The notes under the pieces: generated by a model | What the model saw: the letters and a program-made list of their open reading frames with translations, nothing else | Told to the model about the DNA's origin: nothing | The model's database searches: none | Shown: positions 36,301-47,705 of the stretch, piece by piece | Numbering within the stretch: the stretch's first letter is position 1 | How the letters are laid out: every line of letters begins with the position of its first letter | Assembly (NCBI GenBank): GCA_032358255.1 | Contig: JAULBX010025941.1 | Coordinates: 4,321-68,320, forward strand | Direction of reading: 5' to 3' | DNA length: 64,000 nucleotides | DNA from: Heterotrichella gracilis | Taxonomy: Eukaryota; Sar; Xanthophyceae; Tribonematales; Xanthonemataceae | Translations under genes and position numbers: made by a program

Positions 36301-38438
36301 ATCAATGGCCTGTTTTGGTTTTGGAGCCATGGCCCGCTTCTGTCAAGTCCGTCCGCAAATGCACATTTGTTCGTTGGTAAAATTGTTCCTCCCTTTAGAC
36401 ATCTCAAGGGTGATAATAGTACAATGTGATATCTTATTACCCTTGCCTTTGCCCTTCAGACCTCCATGCAAAAAACACACAAAACCCTAGCCGGAACCCT
36501 ACTCACGTGTGTACTTCATGGCCTCTGTGCACAGCTTGGTCTCCCCGATCACTGCCGTGAACTCCGGCTGGTTGACCAGGGTCACAAAGTAGCGCTCCAC
36601 ATTGGGGAAGGCGGATCGGAAGGCAGAGTCAAACAGCTGCAAGGGGGATGTGGGCAAGGGGGTTGGTGGGAGCCCATGTGGGGAGGAAAGCGAGCTATGC
36701 ATGGACGCTATGTGGTGGGGCGGGTGCAGTGCAAATGTGGAGCGTGTGCCAGGGCGCAGTGTGCATGTGGGGCGTGCGGTAGGGACCTACTAGGGAGGGC
36801 GGGTGCGCGTGTGGGCCATATGCAGGTGGTAAGGAGGGAAATGTGTATGTAGGCCAGGTGGAGGGAGTGCGCATGGGCCTGTGTGCATGTGCGGTCGCAT
36901 GGTAGGATGGGTGTATGATATGGGGCGATACCGAGGTGCGTGTTGCAGAAGCGGGCTAGGGGTACTGAGGCGCAGGCACCCAATATTAGACTCCAAGTGC
37001 AGGAGTACAGTGGTGGCTATCTTGGCCGCGTGCACCATAAACTTTGAACCCCGTGCGCTCACAGGGTGGACAGCCTGCCCACTGCTGTGATCACGACCCC
37101 CATGCTGTGACATGCAGATGGTGCGCGATACACCCAAACCCGCATCAGCCCGCTGCCACCACCCAACCCTAGCTGCACTACTCAGACAGCAAGGGGGAAC
37201 CTTGCGCATGGGGTTGCTGGCAGTACACCTGCCGGCCTCCTCTCTCCTCTCACTTCTCCCACTTTCTCATATGCAATATTAATATATGTTTTATATATTT
37301 TCAAATATATATGCCACGCTCACCTTTGTGTAGCCGTTGTACAGGTTGCACGCGGTGATGATGTCAGCCAGGGTGATCCTGTCTCCCACCAGGTACGTCT
37401 TGTCGGCCAGGTAGGCGTCAAGCGCACCCAGGGCCTTCTTCAGGGCATCGCCGGCAGCTGTCTCCTTCTGCGCAGGTGTAGGGTTGCGGGTTAGGACTAA
37501 GGGTTGTGGGGTTATGGCAGACTTACATTGGCCTCCCTCAGGGCAACGCCGGCAGCGGCTTCCTTCCGTGCAGGTTTCAGGGTATGGGTTTCAGCCAGGG
37601 TATGTGGTATGGGGTGGTGTAACCATGCCTCAGACAAACGCCACAGCGTGGTGTGCCTTGTGTTGACCGCTGCAAGGGGTGAATTATGCTTGAAGGTTGA
37701 GTGCATCAGTCATGCACGCAATGCAATTACTTGACAAGGTACTGCCTTTTGCGTTGGATTCCTTAATTTCCCTGTTTGTCACCTTCTTGTCATATGGCCA
37801 CCAGCCCATGAGTGGGAAGAACCACGAGCAGATGGGCGCGTCCAGCTCAAATGTGGATGAGTCAATGAACTGCTCGATCTGGGCCTGATGGACACAAGGG
37901 AAACGCCACGTCAGCAACCTGTACAAGCTATGGTATACATATAGCATATATCATTGGGAAGGGTTGCAATAACAATGTCTGGTCAAAGTCCCACTTTGAT
38001 AGCTCCAGCGCATGCATGGCATCCCTCATTGTGGGATGTGGATCACTGGCTCCTGGTTGATGGCTGGGAAATGCTTACCTGCTCCAAAGCCGTGGATCCC
38101 ACAAGCCCGCTGTCTGCCAGGCGTGCCACGTAGCGAGCGATTGCGTTGCTCTCAAAGACAGCACCGTTCTCGGTATCCAGCACAGGTGCCTAAAATAGAC
38201 AGCACATGGTGTTTAGTAACAGACCCATATATGACTCCCAGTGCCTCAGCCATATAGCACAACAGTTGAGTTCCGTGATCACCTTGCCGAAAGGGTTCTT
38301 CTTCAAGAACTCCTCCGTCTTGTTGTCCACCCCAAAGTTGAAGGGAGGCAGCTCGATGGTGACTCCCACATACTGGGCAGCGATGAGCGCCTTGTAGGCG
38401 TTCTTGTTGCCTGGGTATGTATACAGCTTGAGAGCCAT
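33398..38438 (-). CDS. Translation elongation factor eEF1B subunit gamma
   Basis: Ten exons close in phase: 38438-38283, 38189-38079, 37884-37783, 37467-37324, 36636-36507, 35709-35615, 35346-35170, 34556-34366, 34068-33966 and 33484-33398 (stop TGA), giving 431 residues. Order: a GST-like N-domain ([39 protein letters not shown]), a GST C-domain ([20 protein letters not shown]), a Lys/Glu/Pro linker ([19 protein letters not shown]), then the EF1G domain ([57 protein letters not shown], ending in KVFK). It anchors the guanine-nucleotide exchange complex that recharges eEF1A. Length is normal for the family. Introns contain junction echoes next to exons 4, 7 and 9, a fold-back element (35908-35991) and a tandem repeat (34845-34957). 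Confidence 0.97.
33782..34010 (-). repeat. Three-copy echo of the eEF1G exon 9 donor edge
   Basis: The exon 9 end with its donor (33962-34010: TTACCTCGTTCTTGATGTCT then GCCTGCTCCCATGTGTACAG on the plus strand) is repeated at 33782-33830 and 33879-33922 in the intron, with very few mismatches. Spacers contain AAACCCTA-type motifs. Each copy retains a usable GTAAGG/GTATGG donor. Confidence 0.93.
34845..34957. repeat. Two-copy 58-bp tandem repeat in an eEF1G intron
   Basis: CCTGCCGCCACATGCAAAAC followed by ACCTAAACCCTCGACCCTGA occurs twice in a row, identical or nearly so, in the intron between exons 7 and 8. The end of each unit is telomere-like (CCCTAA). Confidence 0.9.
35064..35185 (-). repeat. 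Echo of the eEF1G exon 7 donor edge
   Basis: The region 35141-35185 (GCGTTGTCCCCCACCCACCT then CGTTTGTTGCG), which contains the exon 7 donor, is repeated at 35064-35105 (GCGTTGCCCCCCACCCACCT, CGTTTGTCGCG). The preceding CCCTGCTACATTGC is also shared. Confidence 0.88.
35908..35991. repeat. Fold-back (inverted repeat) element in an eEF1G intron
   Basis: TGCGGCAATACAGGGGGTG is matched by CACCCCCGTATTGCCGCA. An inner arm CAGCTAGCTTGTGACA pairs with TGTGACAAGCTAGCTG around an AGCA loop. The near-perfect 84-bp palindrome could be a MITE-like fold-back or a structured intronic RNA. Confidence 0.85.
37439..37577 (-). repeat. Echo of the eEF1G exon 4 acceptor edge
   Basis: The exon 4 start and acceptor (37439-37480: CAGGGCATCGCCGGCAGCTG) is repeated at 37537-37577 (CAGGGCAACGCCGGCAGCGG) within the upstream intron. 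A GGGTTAGGACTAAGGG spacer lies between. Confidence 0.85.
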
Positions 38439-39132
38439 GGTGGAGGAGGTTTCCTGAATGCGGAGGTCGCACCAGGTGGGGCAGTGGCTGCTAGTGAGTT
38501 GGGAAAGGGCTGTTGAGCAGGTGCTGCCCAGCTTTTGGCTCGACTCGCATCTAGATGGCTTGCATATTACGCGCCGCCCTAGGCTGGAGGAATCATAATG
38601 GTCGGAGACGGGTATGGTGGGCCAATCAGAGGCCAGCAGACACCTTGAAGCGCGGGAAAGCCTTTGATGGGCTTTTGCACGATGGCAAGGGATTGGTAGA
38701 TAAGTACTGGGTGAACGCAGCCCTTGTTAGCGTGACCGTTTGCTTGTTGCTGTTTTCTTGCCGTGTTGGACCAGTCAGTTTTCTAGCAAACGGGATCTAA
38801 GAGGTCACCGAGGTCGCAGGTGCGGAACATCCGTCGCATTGTCGCCCAAGTTGTTGAAACTTGTCGTGCTTCCATATAAAATCGAGGATAGTGGTTTTCT
38901 AGTGCGCTGTAGTACAGCGTCTGGTATCGATGGGCGTATGGGCGATGAAACAATGTGCATGCCGTGATGTGATTGGTATAGTTTTGCTGTGCACCGTGAC
39001 CAACCCACCACCGATCCACCTGTTGTGTTGGTTTCACGCCTACAGTGGATTCTTTTAAGTTTGCCTTCCACCATCCACGAGCTGATTGTGCCCTGTGAAT
39101 CGTCATCATTGCAGATAAAGAAGGTCCTCAAG
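38439..39132. promoter_or_regulatory. Divergent promoter region: eEF1G / PDI
   Basis: A 694-bp gap lies between the start codons of two highly expressed housekeeping genes facing away from each other. No specific motif could be assigned. Sequence just upstream of the PDI ATG is pyrimidine-rich. Confidence 0.6.
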
Positions 39133-41922
39133 ATGAGGCGCTCAATCCTACAAACGCTGCTGGCCACATCAGCCCTCCTGGCAGTGGCCTTCGCTTCAGA
39201 AGACCCCACAGAGTCCTTGGACGGAGTGCATGACCTGAGTAAGTGCCCTATGCCCTCAGTTGCTGGACTTGACTGGACTGCAGAATAATGCACATGTTGC
39301 TACTGATTGGGTGCTTTATGCTCCGGAGCTGGGTTGCTTACACACTGTGCACGTGTGGTTGCTAGCCTGGCTGTAGTTCTGAAAGTCTTGTGGCCAAATT
39401 TCTGACTGGTGGGTGTTTCTGCAGCTCCCACCACCTTCGACACGCATGTGAACGGGGGCAAGTTCGCCCTGGTGGAGTTTTATGCACCATGGTACGGTCT
39501 ATGGATCAGACCACAACGCTTGCTTCTCAGTTGCATCGGGGTGCACCCGCAAATGTGCTACCTAGCAGCGCACACTCGATGGTCCTGGTGGTGCATGGAC
39601 AACAGTTGGGCCCTGGATGTGTGGTAGCTTGAGGCTCGATACTGCAAGCCTGCAGCTGTGTGTAAATCCATCCTCCATCATAGCGTGGCACCAGAAGTGG
39701 TGCATGTGCACTGCTTGCACTGCTCCATTTTGCCGGCAGGTGGTTGAACCAGTCAAGTTGCAAGAGTGAAATATAATTGGGAAAGTATTTTTTGGTGTTT
39801 ATGTACGCCCCCCCTGCTCAGGTGCGGCCACTGCAAGAAGCTGACACCCGAGTACAAGAAGCTGGGGGCAGCCATCGCAGCAGACCCAAAGCTGGCCAGC
39901 AGGGTGGTCATTGCAAAGGTATGGCCCTAAACCCTAAACTATGAACCCTAAACCCTTATCTGTGGCCATTGTTATAACACCCTGCTGGCCACCCATGCCG
40001 GTACCCACTGTAACCAAAATCCTGTTCCATTTGTACACCTGACCGCTCAGCTCTCCGCCTTCTTGTCCCAAAACGTTTCGCAACTGCTGTGAAAACAAAT
40101 CCCAATATGTTGTGGTATAAAGGATATTACCTCTCGTATTACCAGTTAACAAATGCCCATTTCCTGCGGTGGCCCTATCAGTATGATTAATATTATTTCC
40201 TGATATTTTGGGGCGAGGGGTCGCCGACGCGCACCTGTGGGTTGGCCTGTTGCGCTGCTCTGGGTGTGGGGTGTGCAGCTAACCCTTACCGCCGTTCACC
40301 GCAGGTTGACGCCGACGCGCACCGCGAGCTGGGCACCCGCTTCGGCGTGCAGGGCTTCCCCACCATCAAGTTCTTTGCTCGCGGGCAACCCGTGGACAAG
40401 CCAGAGGAGTGCGTGGAGGCATAGCTGCACCTGCTGAGCACATGCAAATTCTAACCCCGTGGTAGATGCCAGGGTGTACCAATTCCCATGCATGCCACGC
40501 TCTGTACAGCCTGTCGCCTTTGGCTCTTACACCATGCACCCTGTACTGGTATCATGGTGACACATAATTCACGCCAGTGCACCGGCCACCCCGCCCCTCA
40601 TCATATGCACACTACCCCCATGCCAACTCACCACAACTGTACCAACCACCAACCTCTTCCGCCGCAGCTACAATGGTGGGCGCTCTGCCGATGCCTTCCT
40701 CAAGTTCATCACCGAGAAGGTTAATTCCGACAAGTCCTTTGCACACGTGGAGGAGCTTGCTGAGCTGGCGGCGTCGTTTGTGGGCGCCGAAGACAAGGCA
40801 GCGGTGGTGAAGGAGGTGCGGTGGGCGGTGGGGGTTGAGGGGGATGGGGACAGTGGGTAAGGAGGGCAGTTACGCAGGTGTGGGAGTGGGAATGGGGTGT
40901 GTATGCAGGGGATGCGGAGTGGTGTGAAGCAAGTCTGGTGGGGGTTGGTAATTGGTAGGTTGTGGGGTCAACAGGCCACCAATATTATGGAGAGAGGGTC
41001 AACGGCGTGGGGCTAGCTGGGGGGTTGTGGTTCCGATTGACCATAAAGTGCTGAAAGTCACAATTGTGCAGCCCAAGTGTACCCCCTCCTAAATTAGAGG
41101 GGGTGATTCATCTATCCTTCGCCCTCACCGTGGCAGGATACCGCTCCCCCTGCTCATCTACCATTTCTCCTGCAGATTGAGGCCAAGGTGGCAGCGCTGA
41201 CGGGTGAGGCAGCCACCAACGGGGAGTTGTACGTCAAGTTCATGAAGAAGGCGATTGAGAAGGTGGGGGACCGCGCTTAGCATGCTGGTTTGGGTTTTCA
41301 TATTGAACTCGGGCAGCTGTTTAGGGTTTAGGGTTTGCATGCTGCACTTTTGGAGCTGTGCGGTAAGTACATGACGAGGGCAATTGAGGTGGAAGACATG
41401 GGATGGAATTCGGATTGGCATGATGGGAAGGGATTGCATGCTGCTATAGGCTACTGTGTAGGGTTTGCATGCTGCAATCAAGCGACTCTGCACCATCAAG
41501 GGTGGTGTGGACAAACCTGCCACTATACCAGCAGTTTACACTATTATTATGGCAAACGTTCCACCACGACCTATGTCGGACTGCCACGTCACTCGCTGTT
41601 TCTTACGGCGCTGTGACTGGACGCTGTCCAATTTCGCACATCTTCATCTGTTCTGTTGGAAAACAAAGCACCCTCCCCACCCCCCTGCAGGGCCTTGAAT
41701 GTTTGGCCAAGGAGCTTCCCCGGCCTCACTTCTTACAACCCTAAAACCCTAATCCTAAGCCCTATACCCCCCCTGCAGGGCTCTGACTACCTTGCCAAGG
41801 AGCTTGCCCGGCTTGACCGCGTGGTGAGCTCAGGCAGCGCCAGCAGCACCAAGATTGGCGAGATGCTGCGCAAGGTCAGCGTGCTGGGCGCCTTCGCCAG
41901 CGAAAAGGAGGCAACAGCATAA
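39133..41922 (+). CDS. Protein disulfide isomerase, single thioredoxin domain plus ERp29c domain
   Basis: Seven exons close in phase: 39133-39238, 39425-39491, 39822-39918, 40305-40408, 40668-40815, 41176-41262 and 41779-41922 (stop TAA), giving 250 residues. A signal peptide (MRRSILQTLLATSALLAVAF) is followed by one thioredoxin domain with the CGHC active site at residues 59-62 (FYAPWCGHCKKLTPEY) and the cis-Pro loop GVQGFPTIKFF. The C-terminal half is an ERp29c helical domain (KSFAHVEELAELAASFVGAE, KIGEMLRKVSVLGAF). Plant PDIL2-1-like proteins usually have two thioredoxin domains before ERp29c; here there is one. The C-terminus (EKEATA) lacks a KDEL/HDEL retention signal. It would catalyse disulfide formation and exchange in the ER or secretory path. 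Echoes of exons 6 and 7 occur in the last intron. Confidence 0.93.
41358..41736 (+). repeat. Echoes of PDI exon 6 (donor side) and exon 7 (acceptor side)
   Basis: The end of exon 6 (about 41228-41270, AAGTTCATGAAGAAGGCGAT) is echoed at about 41358-41400 (AAGTACATGACGAGGGCAAT, then TGAGGTGG). The start of exon 7 with its acceptor (41768-41820: CCCCTGCAGGGCTCTGACTA, then CCTTGCCAAGGAGCTTGCCC) is echoed at 41687-41736 (CCCCTGCAGGGCCTTGAATG, TTTGGCCAAGGAGCTTCCCC). CCCTAAAACCCTAAT lies between the exon 7 copies. Confidence 0.85.
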
Positions 41923-42284
41923 GCACCATGGATGGCATGTACTGCATTATTGTTGGGGGCCGGAGGAAAGATTTGGACCAGGCGGCGGTGTTTGGGGCGG
42001 GTCTGGGATCTTGCGTTGCCACTGCATTGCACACCCCTCCTTGGCAAGGACAGGAAAGCATCGCTCCTGTGTTCCTCGCCAGTGGACCATCATGGGCCAT
42101 GTTTTTGGTATGGGTTTACGTGTGTGTCATCAGCGCTCTGTTGGATGCCCATTGGGCTATACAACTGTGCCGTTTGGATGGCAAGGGTTTGTTCTTTTCT
42201 AGGGGGCATGCAGTGGTGGGATGAGCAGTGGAGGTGGGTTGGCAACTCCTGGGCAGGAACAGGTGGTGGCTGACGTCACGCAAC

Positions 42285-42289
42285 TGTAA
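42285..42289 (+). terminator. Candidate TGTAA poly(A) signal of the PDI gene
   Basis: TGTAA is the chlorophyte polyadenylation signal. It lies 363 bases after the PDI stop and only a few bases before the left end of the CACTA element, so the natural cleavage site may now lie inside the transposon. Confidence 0.45.
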
Positions 42290-42293
42290 TAAA

Positions 42294-43942
42294 CACTATG
42301 GAAACGGGGGTCTCTCACAGGGGCATCATAGGGCTCTCATGGCATCTCATAGTCGTATCATAGACATATGAGAGACTCATGGCCATATTACACTCGTATA
42401 GGAATTGTCTCATAGAGGGTATTCTAACAGCCAATATCTCATAGCCAGCTATTGTGCCTCATAGCCTTTTGAGAGGTGGATGACACATGTCATAGGCATC
42501 TCATAGCCAACATGCAGAGCTGTATATCTATTGAGATATTGAATATAAATACATTTTATATGATAATTTTACCCGTTTCTGCGTTTCTGACTAAACTCTC
42601 CCCTTGAAAAGATTCCCTCCGCCGACTATGCTTCAACAGCACTTGGTACGTTTACAAAAGCATCGCAGAGTGCTATTAATCAACAAGCTTGCACACCACA
42701 CTAGCACTGACCCCTTCGATCTTGCCGGCGCTGATGGCTTCGGCGGACTTGGTTTACAACGGCGTTTACTTTTTCGTGGGTGTAACAATGGGTGTTCGGT
42801 TCGCGATGGCAGTTGGTTACTTATTTTGACCAAAGTGCAGTATACCAGCCGTAACCTTGTTTAGTCAACGGCTTGCAGCTTGTTGAGAAAGATAGTATGC
42901 AGCTGACGGATCTTCGTTGACAAAAGGCATACCAGGCCCGGTATGTCGCATCAGGTGGGTTAGGTGGGTACGCTCTGACCTAAACGAGGTACGTGGAAAT
43001 AGCTTGTCCTCGCCGCTGTTATCTTGTTCACAAGCGAGCCATTGAACTGCCGTGTGGTGTTATAGAAACAGTTAAAAGGGCACCAGCCGTTAAAAACCGT
43101 GTTTCCTGGGCTGGTGCCCAAGCCATGCTGGTGCCCATATGGGGGTATCCAGTGGTGGCCACTGCACAGTAAAGCTAGTCGTACAGTAAAGCTAGTCGTA
43201 CAGTGTTGCCCTCGCCGATTCTTTTCAGTATCTTTGCTAGTAATTTAAGTTCATGTTCAGCAGTGTGTGAAAACCTGCAGCGCTACACCCCGCATACGTA
43301 TATGTTCAGCGTGTTTCGAGTTTTGACTGCTGAGCCTAGCTGACAGTCAAAGGTACGGTGGACAGTACTCGCAAGGGTCAGACAAGACCATTCCGACATA
43401 GTAGACATACAACGCTGCTACATCACCCTCTGCCTTCGCGAAGCATATCTTGTTGCATGGCTTTTGGGTTGTGCATGTGCATGCCGATGTTCCATGCCGG
43501 TGCATGCACCCAGCCGGTTAGACGACGTCGCGACACCGCGCACTCCCTTAGCATACTACGACAACTTCAGTAACCGCAGACAAAGACCTGGTACCAGCAC
43601 TGATGGCATCTGGGACACCCCTGGGACAAGTCCTGGCGACGTTAAAGTCGGGCTGCAACAGTGCAAGTGCAGTAGCACTCGACGTTGACAGGACCTGGGT
43701 GTAGTGTATGAGTCAACTATGAGACGCGTATGATAGACATATGAGAACTGTATCAAACAAGTATGAGACGTCTCATATGCAATAATCCGTCTCATACGCG
43801 TCTCGTACAGTCCTCAGCTCATAGTGGTATGAGACTGCTATGAGACAAAATTGGCAGCTACTATGATAAAAGCATGAGAAAGCTATGAGAAATTACATGA
43901 GACGCCTATGAGGCACCCATAGAGACCCCCGTTTCCATAGTG
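42294..43942. mobile_element. Non-autonomous CACTA (EnSpm) DNA transposon, 1649 bp
   Basis: Perfect 22-bp terminal inverted repeats begin CACTATGGAAACGGGGGTCT and end with the reverse complement. A 3-bp target duplication AAA (42291-42293 and 43943-43945) matches the CACTA superfamily. Both subterminal zones (about 42325-42500 and 43705-43920) hold many short copies of TCTCATAG/TATGAGA-type motifs in both orientations, as expected for transposase-binding subterminal repeats. The interior has no transposase frame, so it would depend on a helper. Perfect ends and an intact target duplication suggest recent insertion. It sits just downstream of the PDI gene. Confidence 0.93.
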
Positions 43943-44515
43943 AAAGCTGTTGGCAAGGAACAAGTCGTGTAAACCCTGTTCCTGTTGCAGCAGCTTCATC
44001 TACTGGCCAGACCCTGAACGGCTTGCACAGCTATTGACAACTTGCCTTGAAGGCAGAATTTTGCCTTGCCATGTTACTATCAGCATGCGCTGCCCTAGAC
44101 CTGTGGCGCAGCGAGCTCAACCCAGTTTCCAAACATATCAAACGCCACACGCTCAACTTCAAGTTCAACTTAACTCTTTAAAAAGTTTAGCTAGCTTGAT
44201 ACAAAGTCTAGGGTACCCGCTGCCTGCTGGGCCAGGCTACACATTGTCAACTTGAGTTCCGAGTCAACAAGAAGAAAGAGAGGAAAGGGAACGCACAAAA
44301 GCGAAGTTTTGGGGCGCTGCCCTGAGTTGCTGAACAAGGCTTGCGCAACTTGCAGAGCATACTATTGAATGTAAGGAATCTGCATCTGGTGTCCTGGTTT
44401 TAGGCTGTGCTCCCCATTGCAATGCGCGCCCCCCCCTGTCTGTTGGTCGCATCATGCAGGGCTTGTCATCCTACATGTGGATGAGTGCTGGTAGCTGCGT
44501 TGGCCTGTGACAGTC
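43943..44515. other. Intergenic stretch, no gene seen
   Basis: It lies between the CACTA element and the stop codon of the small MGN protein gene. No convincing frame; it should contain that gene's 3' end. Confidence 0.5.
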
Positions 44516-45273
44516 CTACTCCACCTGCTTTCCCCCCGAGATGATGGACTCAGGGGTCCGGCCATCGATCTTGGGTGGGGTGTAGTCGTAGTGCGGGATG
44601 TTTGGCTTGCGCCCAGTGGGGGGTTCACGGTACCCATCGTTGAAGACAGTGACAGGGTTCTGCAGGCAGCGGTTAGGGTTTAGGGTTGAACATGGAAAAT
44701 GGGGTGGGGATCTGGAGGCAGTGCGCGTTGCGCACAGAGAGGGTGTGCACACAGGGACGGTGGAATTTCATGAGGAGTATATAATGCCTATCGGGGTGGA
44801 ATGGTGGGCACAGTGGGGCTTTTGTGGGGGGGACAGGGTATGCAAGCAGGCATCTGAGAAAAACGCAAGCAGGCATGCGAGATCAACGTGACAGTCACTG
44901 ACCACATGGTTCACCGAACCCTTGAAAAAAGCAAAAATCAAAGGCCACCACTTCAACCTCAAGAGGTGCATAGAGCAATGTTGTTGGTAATAAAGCGTAA
45001 ATATTTGCTCTGTGGCATGCATACATGCAGCTGCCCAGCCCATGGGGATGCACTTTTCAACAGAACCATTGGCGGTTGACGAAACCACTGAGACGACCCT
45101 CACCCACCACCACGCACCGCATCCACGTCCTCGTCGTCCCTGCCGTTGCTCAAGCGCACTTTGGCGTCGTGGATCCTCTGTTGCTCCTCGGTCCTGTGCA
45201 CTTGTGGGTGGCCAACCCTGTCGTCGCCGGCCACGGTCCTGCTGTCTTTCACTGAGGAATGCCGGTTTCCCAT
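44516..45273 (-). CDS. Small protein of unknown function (99 aa) with N-myristoylation-like start
   Basis: The coding exon 45273-45118 (MGNRHSSVKDSRTVAGDDRV onward) joins exon 44659-44516 (NPVTVFNDGYREPPTGRKPN, PHYDYTPPKIDGRTPE, stop TAG) in phase 0. A good acceptor (CTGCAG) just before the ATG, ending at 45283, implies a 5' UTR intron. The MGN start with Ser at position 6-7 fits the N-myristoylation pattern. The protein is hydrophilic with no membrane segment. The second half, rich in Pro, Tyr and Gly, looks conserved and intrinsically extended. I do not recognise the family; a peripheral membrane or ciliary role would be a guess. Confidence 0.6.
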
Positions 45274-46554
45274 GTCGACGCCCTGCAGACAAATAGAGTA
45301 TTTGCTTATTTACACTTGCTCAACAGCACACGAGTCCTGTGCTGCATCTTGCGTTGACGACCGCGCTTGCATGCATATATGTGCGCCACGACCCGCAGCA
45401 ACGCCCACAACACCACCTTCGCAGTACGGGTGCACGTACAGCCTAGTAGAATTTTTTGGTGTTTAGTACATGATATGTTGCTTTGCAGAGACCGCTGCCG
45501 ACAACAACGTGTGCCTGGCAGAACAATGGCATGCATGCATGCATATGCAAAAGCCAGTTATGACACACAAACGCGGAAACGAAGGGGTATACCGGGCCGT
45601 CTCCTAGAAGCATTGATCTTACTTGTACCTGTATTGTATGTCTTGAAGTCGTATAAAGTGGATACGTTGCGGTCCGACACAACCTGTGCGGTGAGAGGCT
45701 CTATCGATTGTGGTAGTTCAGCGATGGTGACTGCGTTACACGATGCAGCCGCTAGACGTTAGATTTGCAGCAAAACAAGGACCAGAAGGCAACATATATG
45801 ACACGGCCTTTGGTGGTAGCGGTCTGAAAGCCAGGGTTGGAGTGGGTGCTGCAAGATTTCGGTGCAGATACAGGGTGTGACTCATCCGCTGCATGCCAGG
45901 TGCACGTGCAGAGTGAAAATTCAGGGTGGTTCGCGAAGTGGCCATTCAAAGACCCTCGCAAAGTTTCCGAAGCCGCTTCTTCTCGATGCTTTGCACCTGT
46001 TCTGCTTTCTAGCTCGCGGTTTTGAGTGAGGCGAAATAACGCCGATACCTGTTTGTAGTATCCAGCGAACAGTCCTAGATGGCATGCTCTTGAGATGACC
46101 TCCTCCTTGTCAGTAGTTACAAGACCCACGACGCAGTCTGCCCTCAACAGGTGCTTTCCATTGTTTCAACGCCATGCCAGATAGCCCGCCCCCCTCTGCA
46201 TGCCCACAGAAGCCGAGGGTCTGTCAACAAACAGGTAGATGTGCCTGTGCATGTGCCATGACAGCCACTTACCACCCCAAGAAGGTACCGCCAGTGCCGT
46301 GAGCAGGTGTAGAAACCTCTTTTGTCATTTCACCTGCACTACATATCTTTGATATATGATGCCATTTGATTCTCTGTGAGAAGTGGCTGACACGGGGGAA
46401 GCACTGTATTGCACCATATATGGCAGATTTTATTTGCGTAGTTCACATGCCTCAGCCATGCCACAGCCATGCCACTGGCAATGACTTCCTTGTCCTTCCA
46501 ACCTGCAGGAATGACAACAACATGTGCTTACCATCTGCTTCCATGCCTCACAGC

Positions 46555-46967
46555 AGCACCTGGTGCAGTGGGGACATGAGCACAGGTGGGCTCCCACTCC
46601 TGTTATACAATCACCATGATTACGAGAGAGCTCTAATATCAGCCGGCCCTGCAATTGAGTCAGTGGCAACTGGTCCAGTGGGTGCATGCCACGTGGCACA
46701 GGTGCGCTCCCCCGCCTGCTATACAAAAGTCATTGGGGGAGAGCCCTACGTAGGTATACGTAGGTAGTATCAGCTGGTACGGTAGTATGAGCTGGCCCTG
46801 CATTCGAGTCAGCGAGCAGCTGCCCATGAGCCTGCTCCAGGCCTTGATTGATCTACAGGGTTTTCCATCTCCCAGTGGAGAGCGATGGGGAGACAACCCA
46901 CACGGTCCCCATCGGGAGATGGAAACCCCGTGCAATCAATCAAGGAGCAGGCTCACAGGCAGCTGCT
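46555..46967. repeat. About 120-bp direct repeats ending in a fold-back element
   Basis: Blocks with GGCCCTGCAATTGAGTCAGT, GGTGGGCTCCCACTCCTG and TATACAA recur about three times (near 46580, 46660 and 46790). The last block forms an inverted repeat: AGCAGCTGCC...GAGCCTGCTCC...TTGATTGAT...CCATCTCC (46815-46873) pairs with GGAGATGG...ATCAATCAA...GGAGCAGGCTC...GGCAGCTGCT (46913-46967). Likely a fold-back or MITE with internal duplication. Confidence 0.75.
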
Positions 46968-47604
46968 GGCTGATCAATTGGAGGGCAATTTGGGCCTTTC
47001 AAGGTTGGTCTCCCGGAGCCATGCATGTGCACGGTCACCCACTACGGCACAGCGCATGCTACATGGTGAAGGCAAGCATGGCTCCGCACAGCCCCAGTTG
47101 CTGCATCATATTTCTCTAAGGTTGAACCAGGCTGCCTGTTTGGAGACAAGCAGTGCAGCTGTTTATCTTAAAAAGGATCTACTTCAAGTATAGTTTTGGC
47201 AGGACCCAGACAGATGTTGTATCTCCTCTAGGCTAGAGTAGGGTGGCATGTTCCCGCACGAGGCTACAAGTGGGAGTGGCACACAGGGGTACGTGAACCA
47301 GCCATGTGATTGCCGTGTCTGAGATTCATTGGCAATAGGTGACCTATTGACAGATTGCCAGAGAATCTCAAACGTGGCGACCACACAGCTGGCTCCTGTA
47401 CTGCTATATATGGGCCACTCCCTATGTTGGCAATGCATGTCTGACACACATGACACACAATGATTGCACATTTCACATTTGTCTACGGCTGGGGCCTGCA
47501 CACCAGCGCCGGCTGGTGTGTGCCGCAGGCTGCAGGTCCCTGGCGCTGTGTGCTGTGTTTGCTGGCCGCCCTGCATGGTGCTGCACCAGGGGTGTTAACA
47601 TGAT

Positions 47605-47705
47605 ATATAAACCAAGAAATTTCCTAGTTTATATATCAACAGTGGCTGGTTTATATCCTGGTTTATATATTAACGGTTCCTGGTTTATATATGTATTAAC
47701 ACCCC
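47605..47705. repeat. TGGTTTATATAT repeat cluster
   Basis: Within 100 bp, TTTATATAT-type words occur about five times (TAGTTTATATATCAAC, TGGTTTATATCC, TGGTTTATATATTAACGG, TGGTTTATATATGTATTAAC), and GATATATAAACCA occurs on the opposite strand. The block is sharply AT-rich against GC-rich flanks. Confidence 0.8.
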
